Part shown: positions 6,843 through 14,548 of the stretch, piece after piece | Position numbering within the stretch: position 1 is the stretch's first letter | Layout: each line of letters starts with the position of its first letter | Assembly (NCBI RefSeq): GCF_900091495.1 | Contig: NZ_LT607413.1 | Span: 3,286,001-3,350,000 of the forward strand | DNA: 64,000 bases | Direction of reading: 5' to 3' | DNA from: Micromonospora echinospora | Lineage (GTDB): Bacteria; Actinomycetota; Actinomycetes; Mycobacteriales; Micromonosporaceae | The notes under the pieces: generated by a model | The model's input: the letters and a program-made list of their open reading frames with translations, nothing else | The model's database searches: none | Told to the model about the DNA's origin: nothing | Made by a program: the position numbers and the translations under genes

Positions 6843-8195
6843 TCAGGCCACCGGCGCGAACCCGGGAAGCCAGCGTTCGAGGATGCCCCGGTAGGGAGCC
6901 TTCGCCTCCAGCTGACAGAGCACCCCGATGGAGCCGAGCGTCACCCGGTGGATGAGCAGGTACGACGGGGGCAGGTTGAGCTGCCGACCCAGCTGGTAGG
7001 CCGGTGACCGGGGGCTGGCGATCCGGGCCGCCTCCGCACGCAGCCAGGCCCGGGTGAACTGGAACTCCTCGGTCGCCACCGGGTCCAGCATCGGCCGGAT
7101 GAAGTCCAGCACCGCCTGCGCGTCGATCGGCTCGTCGGCGGGGACGAAACCCTCCGCCCGCAGTCCCTCCACCACCGCCTCGGCCTCGCCGCGCAGGGCC
7201 AGTCCGGCCAGCCGGCCGATCGGCTCCGGCGTCCCCTCCGGCATCCGGGCCACCGCGCCGAAGTCGATCACACCGAGCCGGCCGTCCGGCAGGATCCGGA
7301 AGTTGCCCGGGTGCGGGTCGGCGTGCAGCAGTCCGGCCCGGGCCGGGGCGGAGAGGTGCAGGACGGCCATCAACCGACCCGCCTCGTCACGCTCCTCCGG
7401 GGTGCCCTCGCGGATGATCTGCGCCAGCGGGGTGCCCTCCACCCACTCGGTGACCAGCACCCGGGGAGCGGCGGTGACGACCGCCGGAATGAAGATCTCC
7501 GGATCGTCCGCGTACGCCGCCGCGAAGGCCCGCTGCGACTCGGCCTCCAGCTCGTAGTCGAGTTCCTCGGTGATCCGTTCGCGCAGCTCGGTGAGGAGGG
7601 GCTTGACATCCAGACCGGGCTGGATCGCGCGGAACATGCCGCCCAACCGGGAAAGCTGCTTCAGGTCGGCCAGGAGGGCGTCCCCGGCGCCGGGATACTG
7701 GATCTTGACAGCGACCGGACGCCCGGCCGGGGCGGCCGACCTGCGTCGTCCGGTGGTCGACTCCCGCCAGACCGCCCGGTGCACCTGACCGATGCTGGCC
7801 GCCGCGGCGGGCGTGTCGTCGAACTCCAGGAACCGGTCCCGCCAGTCCGGCCCGAGCTGGTCGGCGAGCACCTTGTGCACGGTCGCCGCAGGCAGCGGCG
7901 GAGCCGCCTCCTGCAACTTGGTCAACGCCTGCCGGTACGGCGCGGCGACCTCCTCCGGCAGGGCGGCCTCGAACACCGACAGCGCCTGGCCGAACTTCAT
8001 CGCCCCGCCCTTGAGCTGCCCGAGCACGCTGAACAGCTGTTCGGCGGTCCGTTGCTGGATCTCGGCGGAGATCACCTCGGAGGCGAGCCCGGTGACGCGC
8101 TTTCCCATGCCGAGGACGGTCCGGCCGGCGAAGCCGAGCGGCAGTGCGGCGAGCTTGGCGGTCCGGGACACGGCCCGGCGCGGGATGTCGGTCAC
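6843..8195 (-). CDS. ABC1/UbiB-family atypical kinase
   Basis: A 450-residue member of the ABC1 (AarF/UbiB/Coq8) family. The family-specific KxGQ region appears as MKFGQALS, the ATP-binding lysine in VAVKIQYPGA, the catalytic segment as HADPHPGNF and the metal-binding DFG in VIDFGAVARM. The family consists of protein-kinase-like ATPases that in other bacteria support quinone synthesis; the substrate in actinobacteria is not settled. GTG at 8195 is chosen because the conserved part starts at once and upstream codons look non-coding. The same family lies next to whiB7 in mycobacteria (Rv3197). Confidence 0.88.
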   Translation of the reverse strand: MTDIPRRAVSRTAKLAALPLGFAGRTVLGMGKRVTGLASEVISAEIQQRTAEQLFSVLGQLKGGAMKFGQALSVFEAALPEEVAAPYRQALTKLQEAAPPLPAATVHKVLADQLGPDWRDRFLEFDDTPAAAASIGQVHRAVWRESTTGRRRSAAPAGRPVAVKIQYPGAGDALLADLKQLSRLGGMFRAIQPGLDVKPLLTELRERITEELDYELEAESQRAFAAAYADDPEIFIPAVVTAAPRVLVTEWVEGTPLAQIIREGTPEERDEAGRLMAVLHLSAPARAGLLHADPHPGNFRILPDGRLGVIDFGAVARMPEGTPEPIGRLAGLALRGEAEAVVEGLRAEGFVPADEPIDAQAVLDFIRPMLDPVATEEFQFTRAWLRAEAARIASPRSPAYQLGRQLNLPPSYLLIHRVTLGSIGVLCQLEAKAPYRGILERWLPGFAPVA

Positions 8196-8250
8196 CCGGC
8201 CATTGTTACCGACCGGACCGCCCCACTGCTGCTCTGATGCCGGGCCGGGG

Positions 8251-9315
8251 TCAGTGGGGTGGGTCTCGCCGGTCGCCGCCGCATCCGCAGTCCGGGTGCG
8301 GCGGCCAGCTCCGTCGCCGGAACCGGCCGGCCCCGCCGACCTCGACGGCCGCCCCGACCGTCTCGGGAACCCCACCGTCGACGTGGCTGAGGGCCTCCGC
8401 CGTGGCCAGCGCGACGGCGGCGAGGAGGGTCGCGACCCCGCAGGCGGGGGTCGGATCGTCGCCGGCGAGTTGGGCGGCGAGTCCCGGCCAGGCCGGATCC
8501 CGGTCCAGCCGGTGTCGGTCGAGGCAGTCCAGACACGGCCCGACCGGTGGACGGACCAGGGGACCGATCACCGGGACGCCGTCGCGTAGCGAGAGCATCA
8601 GGTGCGGCTGCCGGCGACGGGCGAACCCGGCGGCCAGCAGCGCGGCCGGCCGGTCGGCACCCACCTGGACGACCAGGTCGGCGCGGCGACGCCGGACCGG
8701 ACTGGTGACGGTGCCGGCCGCGGTACGGCTGATCGCGTCGGCCACCGCCTCGGCGGTGTGCCGGCCGACGTCCCCGGGCAGGAGACCGCCGCCGACCAGG
8801 TCGGCCGGGCGCACCCGGCCACCCAGGTCGGGGTCGACGTGCCCGACGCCGGCCTGGGCCAGCGCCACGGCGACGGGACCGCCGAGTCGCCCCGAACCGG
8901 TGACCACGACCCGGGCGGCCCGGCGACGCCGGAGCACCTGGGCGGGGGTGCCGGGCAGGTCGCCGGCGCCGAGGGCGAGGGCATCCGCCTCGTCGCCCAG
9001 CCGTGCCCGCTCCGGGTCGGTCAGGCCGGTGGGGAGGAGGGTGTGCGCGGCGACCACCAGCCCGGCGGCCCGGAGCGTCTCCAGCAGGCTGCGTGCGTCG
9101 TCGCGGTCGACCCGGATCCGGGTGGCGTGGTCGAGGATGTGCCGTTCGCTGTGCGCGCCGTCGAGCAGGTCGAGCAGCCGGACGGCACGCGGGTTCGCCA
9201 CCTCGAGCAGGACGGCCCGAGTCGGGTCCAGGCCGAGTTGCAGCGTGTGCCGGTCACGCCAGAGTCGGGTGAGGCCGGGCAGCAGCGTCGGCCGGGGAAG
9301 TGTGGCACGGGTCAT
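8251..9315 (-). CDS. ThiF/E1-like protein with zinc cysteines
   Basis: A 354-residue protein. Residues about 1-110 resemble the winged-helix front part of cyclodehydratase-type ThiF proteins, and 130-290 is a Rossmann-like domain with the nucleotide motif GSGRLGG. The usual DxD...N-RQ signature of active E1 enzymes is poorly preserved (DPDLGGRVRP). The C-terminal part has CLDC and a final DCGCGG, likely zinc ligands. Such proteins activate peptides or sulfur carriers by adenylation, but here catalytic residues may be missing and no peptide-modifying genes are nearby. It occupies the place of Rv3196 in mycobacteria. ATG at 9315 is preferred; GTG or ATG further upstream (to 9363) would run into the DnaA-box cluster. 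Confidence 0.65.
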   Translation of the reverse strand: MTRATLPRPTLLPGLTRLWRDRHTLQLGLDPTRAVLLEVANPRAVRLLDLLDGAHSERHILDHATRIRVDRDDARSLLETLRAAGLVVAAHTLLPTGLTDPERARLGDEADALALGAGDLPGTPAQVLRRRRAARVVVTGSGRLGGPVAVALAQAGVGHVDPDLGGRVRPADLVGGGLLPGDVGRHTAEAVADAISRTAAGTVTSPVRRRRADLVVQVGADRPAALLAAGFARRRQPHLMLSLRDGVPVIGPLVRPPVGPCLDCLDRHRLDRDPAWPGLAAQLAGDDPTPACGVATLLAAVALATAEALSHVDGGVPETVGAAVEVGGAGRFRRRSWPPHPDCGCGGDRRDPPH

Positions 9316-9355
9316 GGTGACCAATGGTGACCGTGTCCAGACGATCCGTCGATCG

Positions 9356-9417
9356 TTGTCCACAGCCCTGCGGCGTTCTCTCCAGGGTTATCCACAGGCT
9401 GAGGGCGGTTGTCCACA
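9356..9417 (+). promoter_or_regulatory. Cluster of three DnaA boxes
   Basis: Three consensus-like 9-mers on the same strand: TTGTCCACA at 9356-9364, TTATCCACA at 9388-9396 and TTGTCCACA at 9409-9417. Centre distances are 32 and 21 bp, close to three and two helical turns, so all would face the same side of the DNA. They lie between two minus-strand genes, in front of the ThiF-like gene. Confidence 0.75.
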
Positions 9418-9506
9418 ACCCATCGGTAACTTCGTGTCGTCACCGAACGGTCACGGCGGGGAGGGGGCGACCCTGCGGGCCACCCCCTTCCCGGTCGGTC
9501 CGATGG

Positions 9507-9674
9507 TCAGACCTTCGCCTTGCCGAGAATCCGGTTCACTGTTGTGCCACAGACCGGGCACTTGCCCTTGGCCATGTTCATGCCGGTCTTGGAAACCTCG
9601 ACCTTGCCCTCGAAGTCGCGCTTCTCCTTGCACTTGACGCAGTAACCGTTGTAGGTCTGGGCCTGGTCGGCCAC
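9507..9674 (-). CDS. DUF5679 zinc ribbon protein
   Basis: A 55-residue protein with two zinc knuckles, CVKC (residues 12-15) and CPVC (39-42), separated by a lysine-rich strand (KEKRDFEGKVEVSK) and ending in a basic tail. This is the DUF5679 pattern of very small actinobacterial proteins of unknown role. The GTG at 9674 has a good ribosome site, GAGGAGG. The gene is too short for many ORF filters and faces away from the following 528-bp intergenic region. Confidence 0.88.
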   Translation of the reverse strand: MADQAQTYNGYCVKCKEKRDFEGKVEVSKTGMNMAKGKCPVCGTTVNRILGKAKV

Positions 9675-10202
9675 GGTGCCCTCCTCGTCTCGTCCGCCGA
9701 TCGGTCTCGGCGGCTACCCGGCGGCGGGCCTCGCGGGCTCCGGCGCTGGGGTCTTCTGCGCGGTCACGCTCGTGACCGCTGGTCCGGCGGACCCTACCCA
9801 GGTGCGGGTGGTTCCATGTCAGAGATCCATCGACACTGTGAGCTAGTCGACGTCGAGAGTGTGCATGCCGAAATACGTCGGATAAGTGAGTTTGGCGGGG
9901 ACACGCCGGGCGAACCGCCCCGAAGTGGCCGTCGGGCACCCCCGGTGCGGCGGTTCCACCGAAGATCACCTAACGTGGACGGCGTCCGCGTCCGCCGTCC
10001 GACCGCCACCGAGGGTGATCGGATCGCCGTTCGGACCGGTGGCTGACGGCCCTGCCGACAGGTCCGCAAACATTTTTTTCGGACTGGACGCCATCAACCT
10101 GGAGTTTCCGGGCGCGTGTCGGTGGGTTGACCCTTGCGGACCCCTGGTCAGAACGCATTAGCTTTCCCATGTGGCAGGAACACGAGGCTGCGCAGGTCAG
10201 TG
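9675..10202. other. Divergent intergenic region of 528 bp
   Basis: No convincing gene. It must hold the promoter of the zinc ribbon gene on the minus strand and of the metallopeptidase gene on the plus strand. For the latter, TTGCGG (10134-10139) lies 18-19 bases before a TTAGCTT-like -10 box near 10158. A run of seven T near 10073-10079 follows a weak, long-looped GGACC/GGTCC pairing, which may be a poor terminator or just an AT-rich patch. Confidence 0.4.
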
Positions 10203-10733
10203 ATGGCAGGCGCGCGGAAGCCGGTCGTCGAGGTGCGGCGCAGCCAGCGTCGGCGACGCACGGTGTCCGCGTACCGGGACGGGGAACGGGTGGTCGTCCT
10301 GATCCCCGACCAGTTCTCCCGGGCCGAGGAGACCGAGTGGGTCGACCGGATGCTCGCCCGGCTCGCCGCGCGCGAGGGCAGACCGGCCCGCACCGACGGT
10401 GAACTGCTCCAGCGGGCCACCCGCCTGATCAGCCTCTACCTCCCGGAACATGGTCCGGCGGCGGTCCCCACGAGCGTCCGGTGGGTGACCAACCAGAACG
10501 GCCGCTGGGGGTCCTGCACCCCGGCCGACCGGACCATCCGCATCTCCCACCGGCTCCAGGACATGCCCGACTGGGTGATCGACTACGTCCTCCTGCACGA
10601 GCTGGCCCACCTCATCGTGCCGAGTCACAACGCGTCCTTCTGGGCGCTGGTCTGCCGTTACCCAAAGGCCGAACGGGCCCGTGGCTACCTGGAGGGGGTC
10701 GCCTCGGTGGCCGGCGTGCCGCTGCCCGACTGA
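10203..10733 (+). CDS. YgjP/DUF45-type zinc metallopeptidase
   Basis: A 176-residue protein with the zinc site HELAH at residues 132-136 and a third ligand, probably H142, in PSHNASFW. The preceding WGSCTPADRTIRISHRL segment is typical of the YgjP/M48-like DUF45 family (RWGSC motif). Members are probably cytoplasmic zinc proteases; substrates are unknown. The ATG at 10203 is preceded by GTG and by GCAGG; the longer in-frame start at 10134 adds unconserved residues. The gene stands alone between long spacers. Confidence 0.85.
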   Translation: MAGARKPVVEVRRSQRRRRTVSAYRDGERVVVLIPDQFSRAEETEWVDRMLARLAAREGRPARTDGELLQRATRLISLYLPEHGPAAVPTSVRWVTNQNGRWGSCTPADRTIRISHRLQDMPDWVIDYVLLHELAHLIVPSHNASFWALVCRYPKAERARGYLEGVASVAGVPLPD

Positions 10734-10852
10734 GCGTCGAGGTCGTCGGCGTCCCGCCCGGCGACTACCGGTTACGGGCGGCGCGGAACCGGCCCGCCGC
10801 CCGGCCGCCGACGACGTCGATCACGAACGGCCGGGGAGGCTAGGGTCGGACG

Positions 10853-11461
10853 GTGACCCGACGAGTGGTGGTGGCGTTGCTCGCCCCGGTGGCCTGGTCG
10901 CCGCCGGGCGTCGAGCCGGAGGGCTGGCGGCACGCTCTGGCCGAGGACGTGGTGGACCTGCTCGCCACCCTCCAGGAGGTGGAGACGGCGGTCGCGGTGA
11001 CGCCGGCGGACCGGTCGCTGGCCGACGCGGTGGTCTGGCCGGGCACCCCCGTGGTCGAGGTGGCGAGACCGACCGTCGACGCGGTCCTCGCCACGCTGCA
11101 CGGGTACGACCAGGCCGCCGTGATCGCCGCCGACGCGCCGGACCTGCCCGGACTCACCATCGGTAAGTTGCTGCGCCCGTTGACCACCCGGCCCGTCGCG
11201 GTGGCCCCGGTAGAGGGGGCCGGACCGGGCCTGCTCGGCCTCGCCGCCCGGCTGCCCGCGCCGGAGTGGCTGCCGGAGGTCGACCTGGACGAGGCCGCGC
11301 CGGCCATGATCCGGGGCGCGGCCCCCCGACCCGCCGACGTCGCGGTCACCGCCGCCTGGCATCGGCTCCGTGGTCCGGCGGACCTCGCCGCCCTCGACCC
11401 CGCCGTGGAGGGCTGGGAGGCGACCCGGGCCCTGCTGGGCACCGGCCGCCACCCCGCCTGA
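10853..11461 (+). CDS. Probable DUF2064-like nucleotidyl/glycosyltransferase-fold protein
   Basis: A 202-residue protein. The central AAVIAADAPDLPGL resembles the D-A-P-x-L-P motif of GT-A-fold proteins such as the DUF2064 and CofC families, in which an aspartate in this loop binds a metal-nucleotide. The N-terminal VVVALLAPVAW could be the first beta strand. No substrate can be assigned. GTG at 10853 is the only reasonable start. It is convergent with the DUF2342 gene across a palindromic repeat. Confidence 0.5.
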   Translation: MTRRVVVALLAPVAWSPPGVEPEGWRHALAEDVVDLLATLQEVETAVAVTPADRSLADAVVWPGTPVVEVARPTVDAVLATLHGYDQAAVIAADAPDLPGLTIGKLLRPLTTRPVAVAPVEGAGPGLLGLAARLPAPEWLPEVDLDEAAPAMIRGAAPRPADVAVTAAWHRLRGPADLAALDPAVEGWEATRALLGTGRHPA

Positions 11462-11530
11462 CCGTTTCCCTGCCGGAACGCCCTGCGGCCACACCTCCAC
11501 CCGGTCCGCACCGCCTAGCCACCCCGCCCG

Positions 11531-11590
11531 GGTGGTAGCAGGGGTCCCCTGCTCATCAGAAAACGACTGCAGGGGTCCCCTGCTACCACC
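11531..11590. repeat. Palindromic intergenic repeat, copy 1
   Basis: Two 22-nt arms (11531-11552 and 11569-11590) are inverted copies with a single central mismatch, spaced by 16 nt. Each arm contains its own dyad, GCAGGGG-T-CCCCTGC. A second copy lies at 29005-29064. Both lie between convergent gene ends. Confidence 0.85.
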
Positions 11591-11657
11591 TGGCGGAGCG
11601 CGCCGGTCGGCCGAGGCGGGGGGCGGGGAGCGGGGGCGGGCGAGGTGATCGGGTCGG

Positions 11658-12968
11658 TCAGGACCGGTCGGTGTCCTGCGGGGGCGTGCCGTCGCCACCC
11701 GGCGGTTGTTCCCCCGTGCCGCCCGGCGGCGTTTCCTTCGGGCCGCCCGGCGCGGTGAAGTCGAACTCGTCCAGCTCGCCGAAGTCGAGCTGCGAGCGGG
11801 CGAAGGCGACCGGGTCGGCGAAGTCCTCGCCCGAGGGGAGGAGATCCGGGTGCCCCCACAGGGCGTCCCGGCCGGCGATGCCACGGTGTTCGGTCAGGGC
11901 CGCCCAGAGCGCCGCCGCCTCGCGCAGTCGGCGCGGACGCAGCTCCAGCCCGACCAGGGCGGCGAAGGTCTGTTCCGCCGGGCCGCCGGCCGCCCGCCGA
12001 CGACGGAACGCCTCGCCGAGGGCGACCACGTTCGGCAGCCGGCCACCGGCCGCGTTGTCCACCACGTGGCAGACCCACCCCTCGACCAGCGCCAGGGCGG
12101 TCTCCAGGCGGGCCAGGGAGGCCTTCTGGGCCGGAGTGTCCTCCGGCGTGAAGATGCCCTCCAGGGCGATCGCCTGCATCGACTCCGGGTCGGTCGGGTC
12201 GACCCGGCCCATCGCCTCCTCGATCGCCTCCCGGTTGACCCGGATGCCGGCGGCGTACGTCTCCACCGAGCTGAGCACGTGTCCGCGCAGCCACGGGACG
12301 TGCTGGAAGAGGCGCTGGTGGGCGGCCTCGCGCAGGGCGACGTAGAGGCGTACCTCGTCCTCGGGCAGCTCCAGGCCCTCGCCGTACTGCCGGATGTTGG
12401 CCGGGATGAGCGCGGCCGTGCCGGCCGGGCCGAGCGGGAGGCCGATGTCCCCGGCGGAGAGCACCTCGGCGGCGAGCGAGCCGAGTGCCTGACCGAGCTG
12501 CCCACCGAAGAGCGCCCCGCCCAGGGTGGCGACCATCGACTGCATCGGGCCGAGCTGGGCCCGTGCTTCCGGCGGCACGAGGTCGCCCATCGCGCCCACC
12601 ATCCGGCTGGCCACCGGGTCGCAGAGCTTGCGCCAGACGTCGAGGGTCTTGTAGATCCACTCGTTGCGGTTCCAGGCGACCGGGGTCTGGATGCCCGACG
12701 GCCATGACGAGACCGGCTCCAGCCAGAGGTCGGCCAGGCGCAGCGCCTCCTCGACGGCGTTACGTTCGTACGGCGTGACCGCCGGGTCGCCGGAGGCGGC
12801 GAGCTGGCTGGCCGCCACCTGGCGGGCCAGGTCCCAGTTGACCGGTCCGCTGCCCGGCGCCGAGAGCAGGTGCTGCAACTGGCTCATGAACTGCTGCAGT
12901 TGCGCGGGGTCGTTGGGGTCTGGTGGTTGCCCACCCGGAAGCGCGAAGCCGAACGGAATATCAGGCAC
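11658..12968 (-). CDS. DUF2342 zinc-dependent metalloprotease-like protein
   Basis: A 436-residue protein of the actinobacterial DUF2342 family, also called the F420-biosynthesis-associated hydrolase family. The signature EAAHQRLF followed by VPWLRGH and a helix with VETYAAGI matches its degenerate metallopeptidase site. The first 45 residues are proline- and glutamine-rich (PFGFALPGGQPPDPNDPAQLQQFM pattern) and the end is a low-complexity PPGG tail. GTG at 12968 starts exactly where this N-terminus begins. The homologue Rv3195 lies beside the PDZ/Lon gene in mycobacteria, as here. Function is unknown. Confidence 0.85.
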   Translation of the reverse strand: MPDIPFGFALPGGQPPDPNDPAQLQQFMSQLQHLLSAPGSGPVNWDLARQVAASQLAASGDPAVTPYERNAVEEALRLADLWLEPVSSWPSGIQTPVAWNRNEWIYKTLDVWRKLCDPVASRMVGAMGDLVPPEARAQLGPMQSMVATLGGALFGGQLGQALGSLAAEVLSAGDIGLPLGPAGTAALIPANIRQYGEGLELPEDEVRLYVALREAAHQRLFQHVPWLRGHVLSSVETYAAGIRVNREAIEEAMGRVDPTDPESMQAIALEGIFTPEDTPAQKASLARLETALALVEGWVCHVVDNAAGGRLPNVVALGEAFRRRRAAGGPAEQTFAALVGLELRPRRLREAAALWAALTEHRGIAGRDALWGHPDLLPSGEDFADPVAFARSQLDFGELDEFDFTAPGGPKETPPGGTGEQPPGGDGTPPQDTDRS

Positions 12969-13030
12969 GGGTTCTACGGTACGCGCGCCGCGCCGCTGGT
13001 CGCCGCCACCGGCGTTGCGCTGAGGGCGAA

Positions 13031-13318
13031 GTCGTCGCCGCGGTGACCGCGGTGCAGACGTGCACACCGACGGCGATGCTCGGCCGGGTGGCCGGGACCG
13101 CCAACACCGCGATGTTCGGGCCGGTCGCGCTCGCGATCCCCCTCGGCTCCGCCGCCGTCGGCCTCGGTGGCCGTCCGCCGCTCGTCGTGGCCGCCGCGAT
13201 CTGCCTGGCCTCGGCGCTCGGCGTGGCCCACCGTCCCCGAAGCCGGCGCAGTGCCGACCCGGACGTCGTCCGCGTGCCGACGCCGTCCACCCCGGAGCAG
13301 GCCGGACGACGTGCCTGA
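13031..13318 (+). pseudogene. C-terminal remnant of an MFS transporter
   Basis: The frame encodes about 95 residues with VQTCTPTAMLGRVAGTANTA, then GPVALAIPLG and a hydrophobic helix, ending in a basic tail. This matches the last two helices of MFS exporters, including the intact one at 1819-3108 (there LVQRRTEPGLLGR and SGPQAISIG). Nothing resembling the first ten helices is present upstream, where the DUF2342 gene starts on the other strand. A GTG at 13043 could still allow translation, but the product would be a fragment. Confidence 0.7.
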
Positions 13319-13397
13319 ACAGCCCCCGCCCCGGGGTTTCCGACCGGCCGGTTCGTCCGCCCCGGCCGGCCCCCGATCGGTCGGTACGCTCTGCCGC

Positions 13398-14411
13398 ATG
13401 AGACGTCGCGGTGTCACGGTCCTGCTCGGTGCTCTGCTCACCGCCCTGCTCAGCATCGGAGTGCTCACGGCGCCGATCCCGTACGTGGTGCTCGGCCCCG
13501 GCCCGACCGTCGACACCCTCGGCACGCAGGACGGGGAGGAGATCATCAAGATCGACGGCCGGGAGACCTCCACCTCGGCGGGGCAGCTGCGGCTGACCAC
13601 GGTGGGCGTGCAGCCGTCGGTGAAGCTGCGGTCGGCGATCGCCGGCTGGTTCTCGCCGGAACGGGCGGTGGTGCCCCGGGAACTGGTCTACCCGCCGGGA
13701 CAGAGCCGTAAGCAGGTCGAGGAGCGCAACGCCGAGGAGTTCACCGCGTCGCAGACCAGTGCCGAGACGGCCGCGCTCCGGAAGCTCGGCTACCCGGTGC
13801 GGGTGGTCGTCCGGACGGTGGCCGCGGACGGCCCCTCGGCGGGGCGGCTCCAGGTCGGCGACGTGCTCACCTCGGTCGACGGCGAGCCGGTGACCAGCGC
13901 CAACGGACTGACCGGATTGATCCGTGCCCGGCCGGTCGGCTCGGCGTTGGCGATCGGATACACCCGGGGCGGGGTCGCCGGCACGGCCACCGTGACCAGC
14001 CGGGAGCAGGACGGCCGCCCGCGCGTCGGGATCGAGATCGAGCAGCAGCAGCCGCACCCGTTCACCCTGGAGATCGACCTCGGGGACATCGGCGGGCCGA
14101 GCGCCGGACTGATGTTCGCGCTGGGGATCGTGGACAAGCTGGATCCCGAGGACCTCACCGGCGGCCGGATCGTCGCCGGCACCGGCACCATCGACGAGGA
14201 GGGCCGGGTCGGTCCGATCGGTGGCATCGCGCAGAAACTGGTGGGCGCGAAGCAGGCCGGGGCGAAGGTCTTCCTGGTGCCGGAGGCGAACTGCGCCGAG
14301 GCGCTCAGCAACCCGCAGCCCGGTCTTCCGCTGCTGAAGGTGGGCACGCTGGACGAGGCGCTGACCGCCCTGGAGACGCTGCGCACCGGCGGTGAGCCGA
14401 CCCGCTGCTGA
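13398..14411 (+). CDS. PDZ and Lon-type (S16) membrane-anchored protease
   Basis: A 337-residue protein with an N-terminal membrane anchor (about 6-28), a PDZ domain (about 125-205, with SAGRLQVGDVLTSVDG) and a C-terminal Lon protease domain. The catalytic Ser is S235 in GGPSAG and the Lys is K280 in GGIAQKLVGAK, so the dyad is intact. There is no ATPase domain, so it is the stand-alone extracytoplasmic type known as YlbL/Rv3194c. ATG at 13398 begins immediately before the anchor. It precedes the UPF0182 gene in the same order as in mycobacteria. Confidence 0.92.
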   Translation: MRRRGVTVLLGALLTALLSIGVLTAPIPYVVLGPGPTVDTLGTQDGEEIIKIDGRETSTSAGQLRLTTVGVQPSVKLRSAIAGWFSPERAVVPRELVYPPGQSRKQVEERNAEEFTASQTSAETAALRKLGYPVRVVVRTVAADGPSAGRLQVGDVLTSVDGEPVTSANGLTGLIRARPVGSALAIGYTRGGVAGTATVTSREQDGRPRVGIEIEQQQPHPFTLEIDLGDIGGPSAGLMFALGIVDKLDPEDLTGGRIVAGTGTIDEEGRVGPIGGIAQKLVGAKQAGAKVFLVPEANCAEALSNPQPGLPLLKVGTLDEALTALETLRTGGEPTRC

Positions 14412-14548
14412 CCGGCGACGACCGCTGGGCTGGGCTTTCCGGCTGACCGGGCCCTCCGCGGCGCGACCTTGACCGGAGGTGTCCAGGAACACCACGTACT
14501 CTTGTGGCCTGGTCGGATCCGGTCACAACGAGCGTGCGGAGCCAAACA

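Noticed and set aside
8251..9315. RiPP (thiazole/oxazole peptide) gene cluster
   Set aside because: Only a ThiF-like protein is present. There is no YcaO protein, dehydrogenase or precursor peptide.
9356..9417. Chromosome origin
   Set aside because: Only three DnaA boxes, no AT-rich unwinding region, and no dnaA, dnaN or rpmH nearby.
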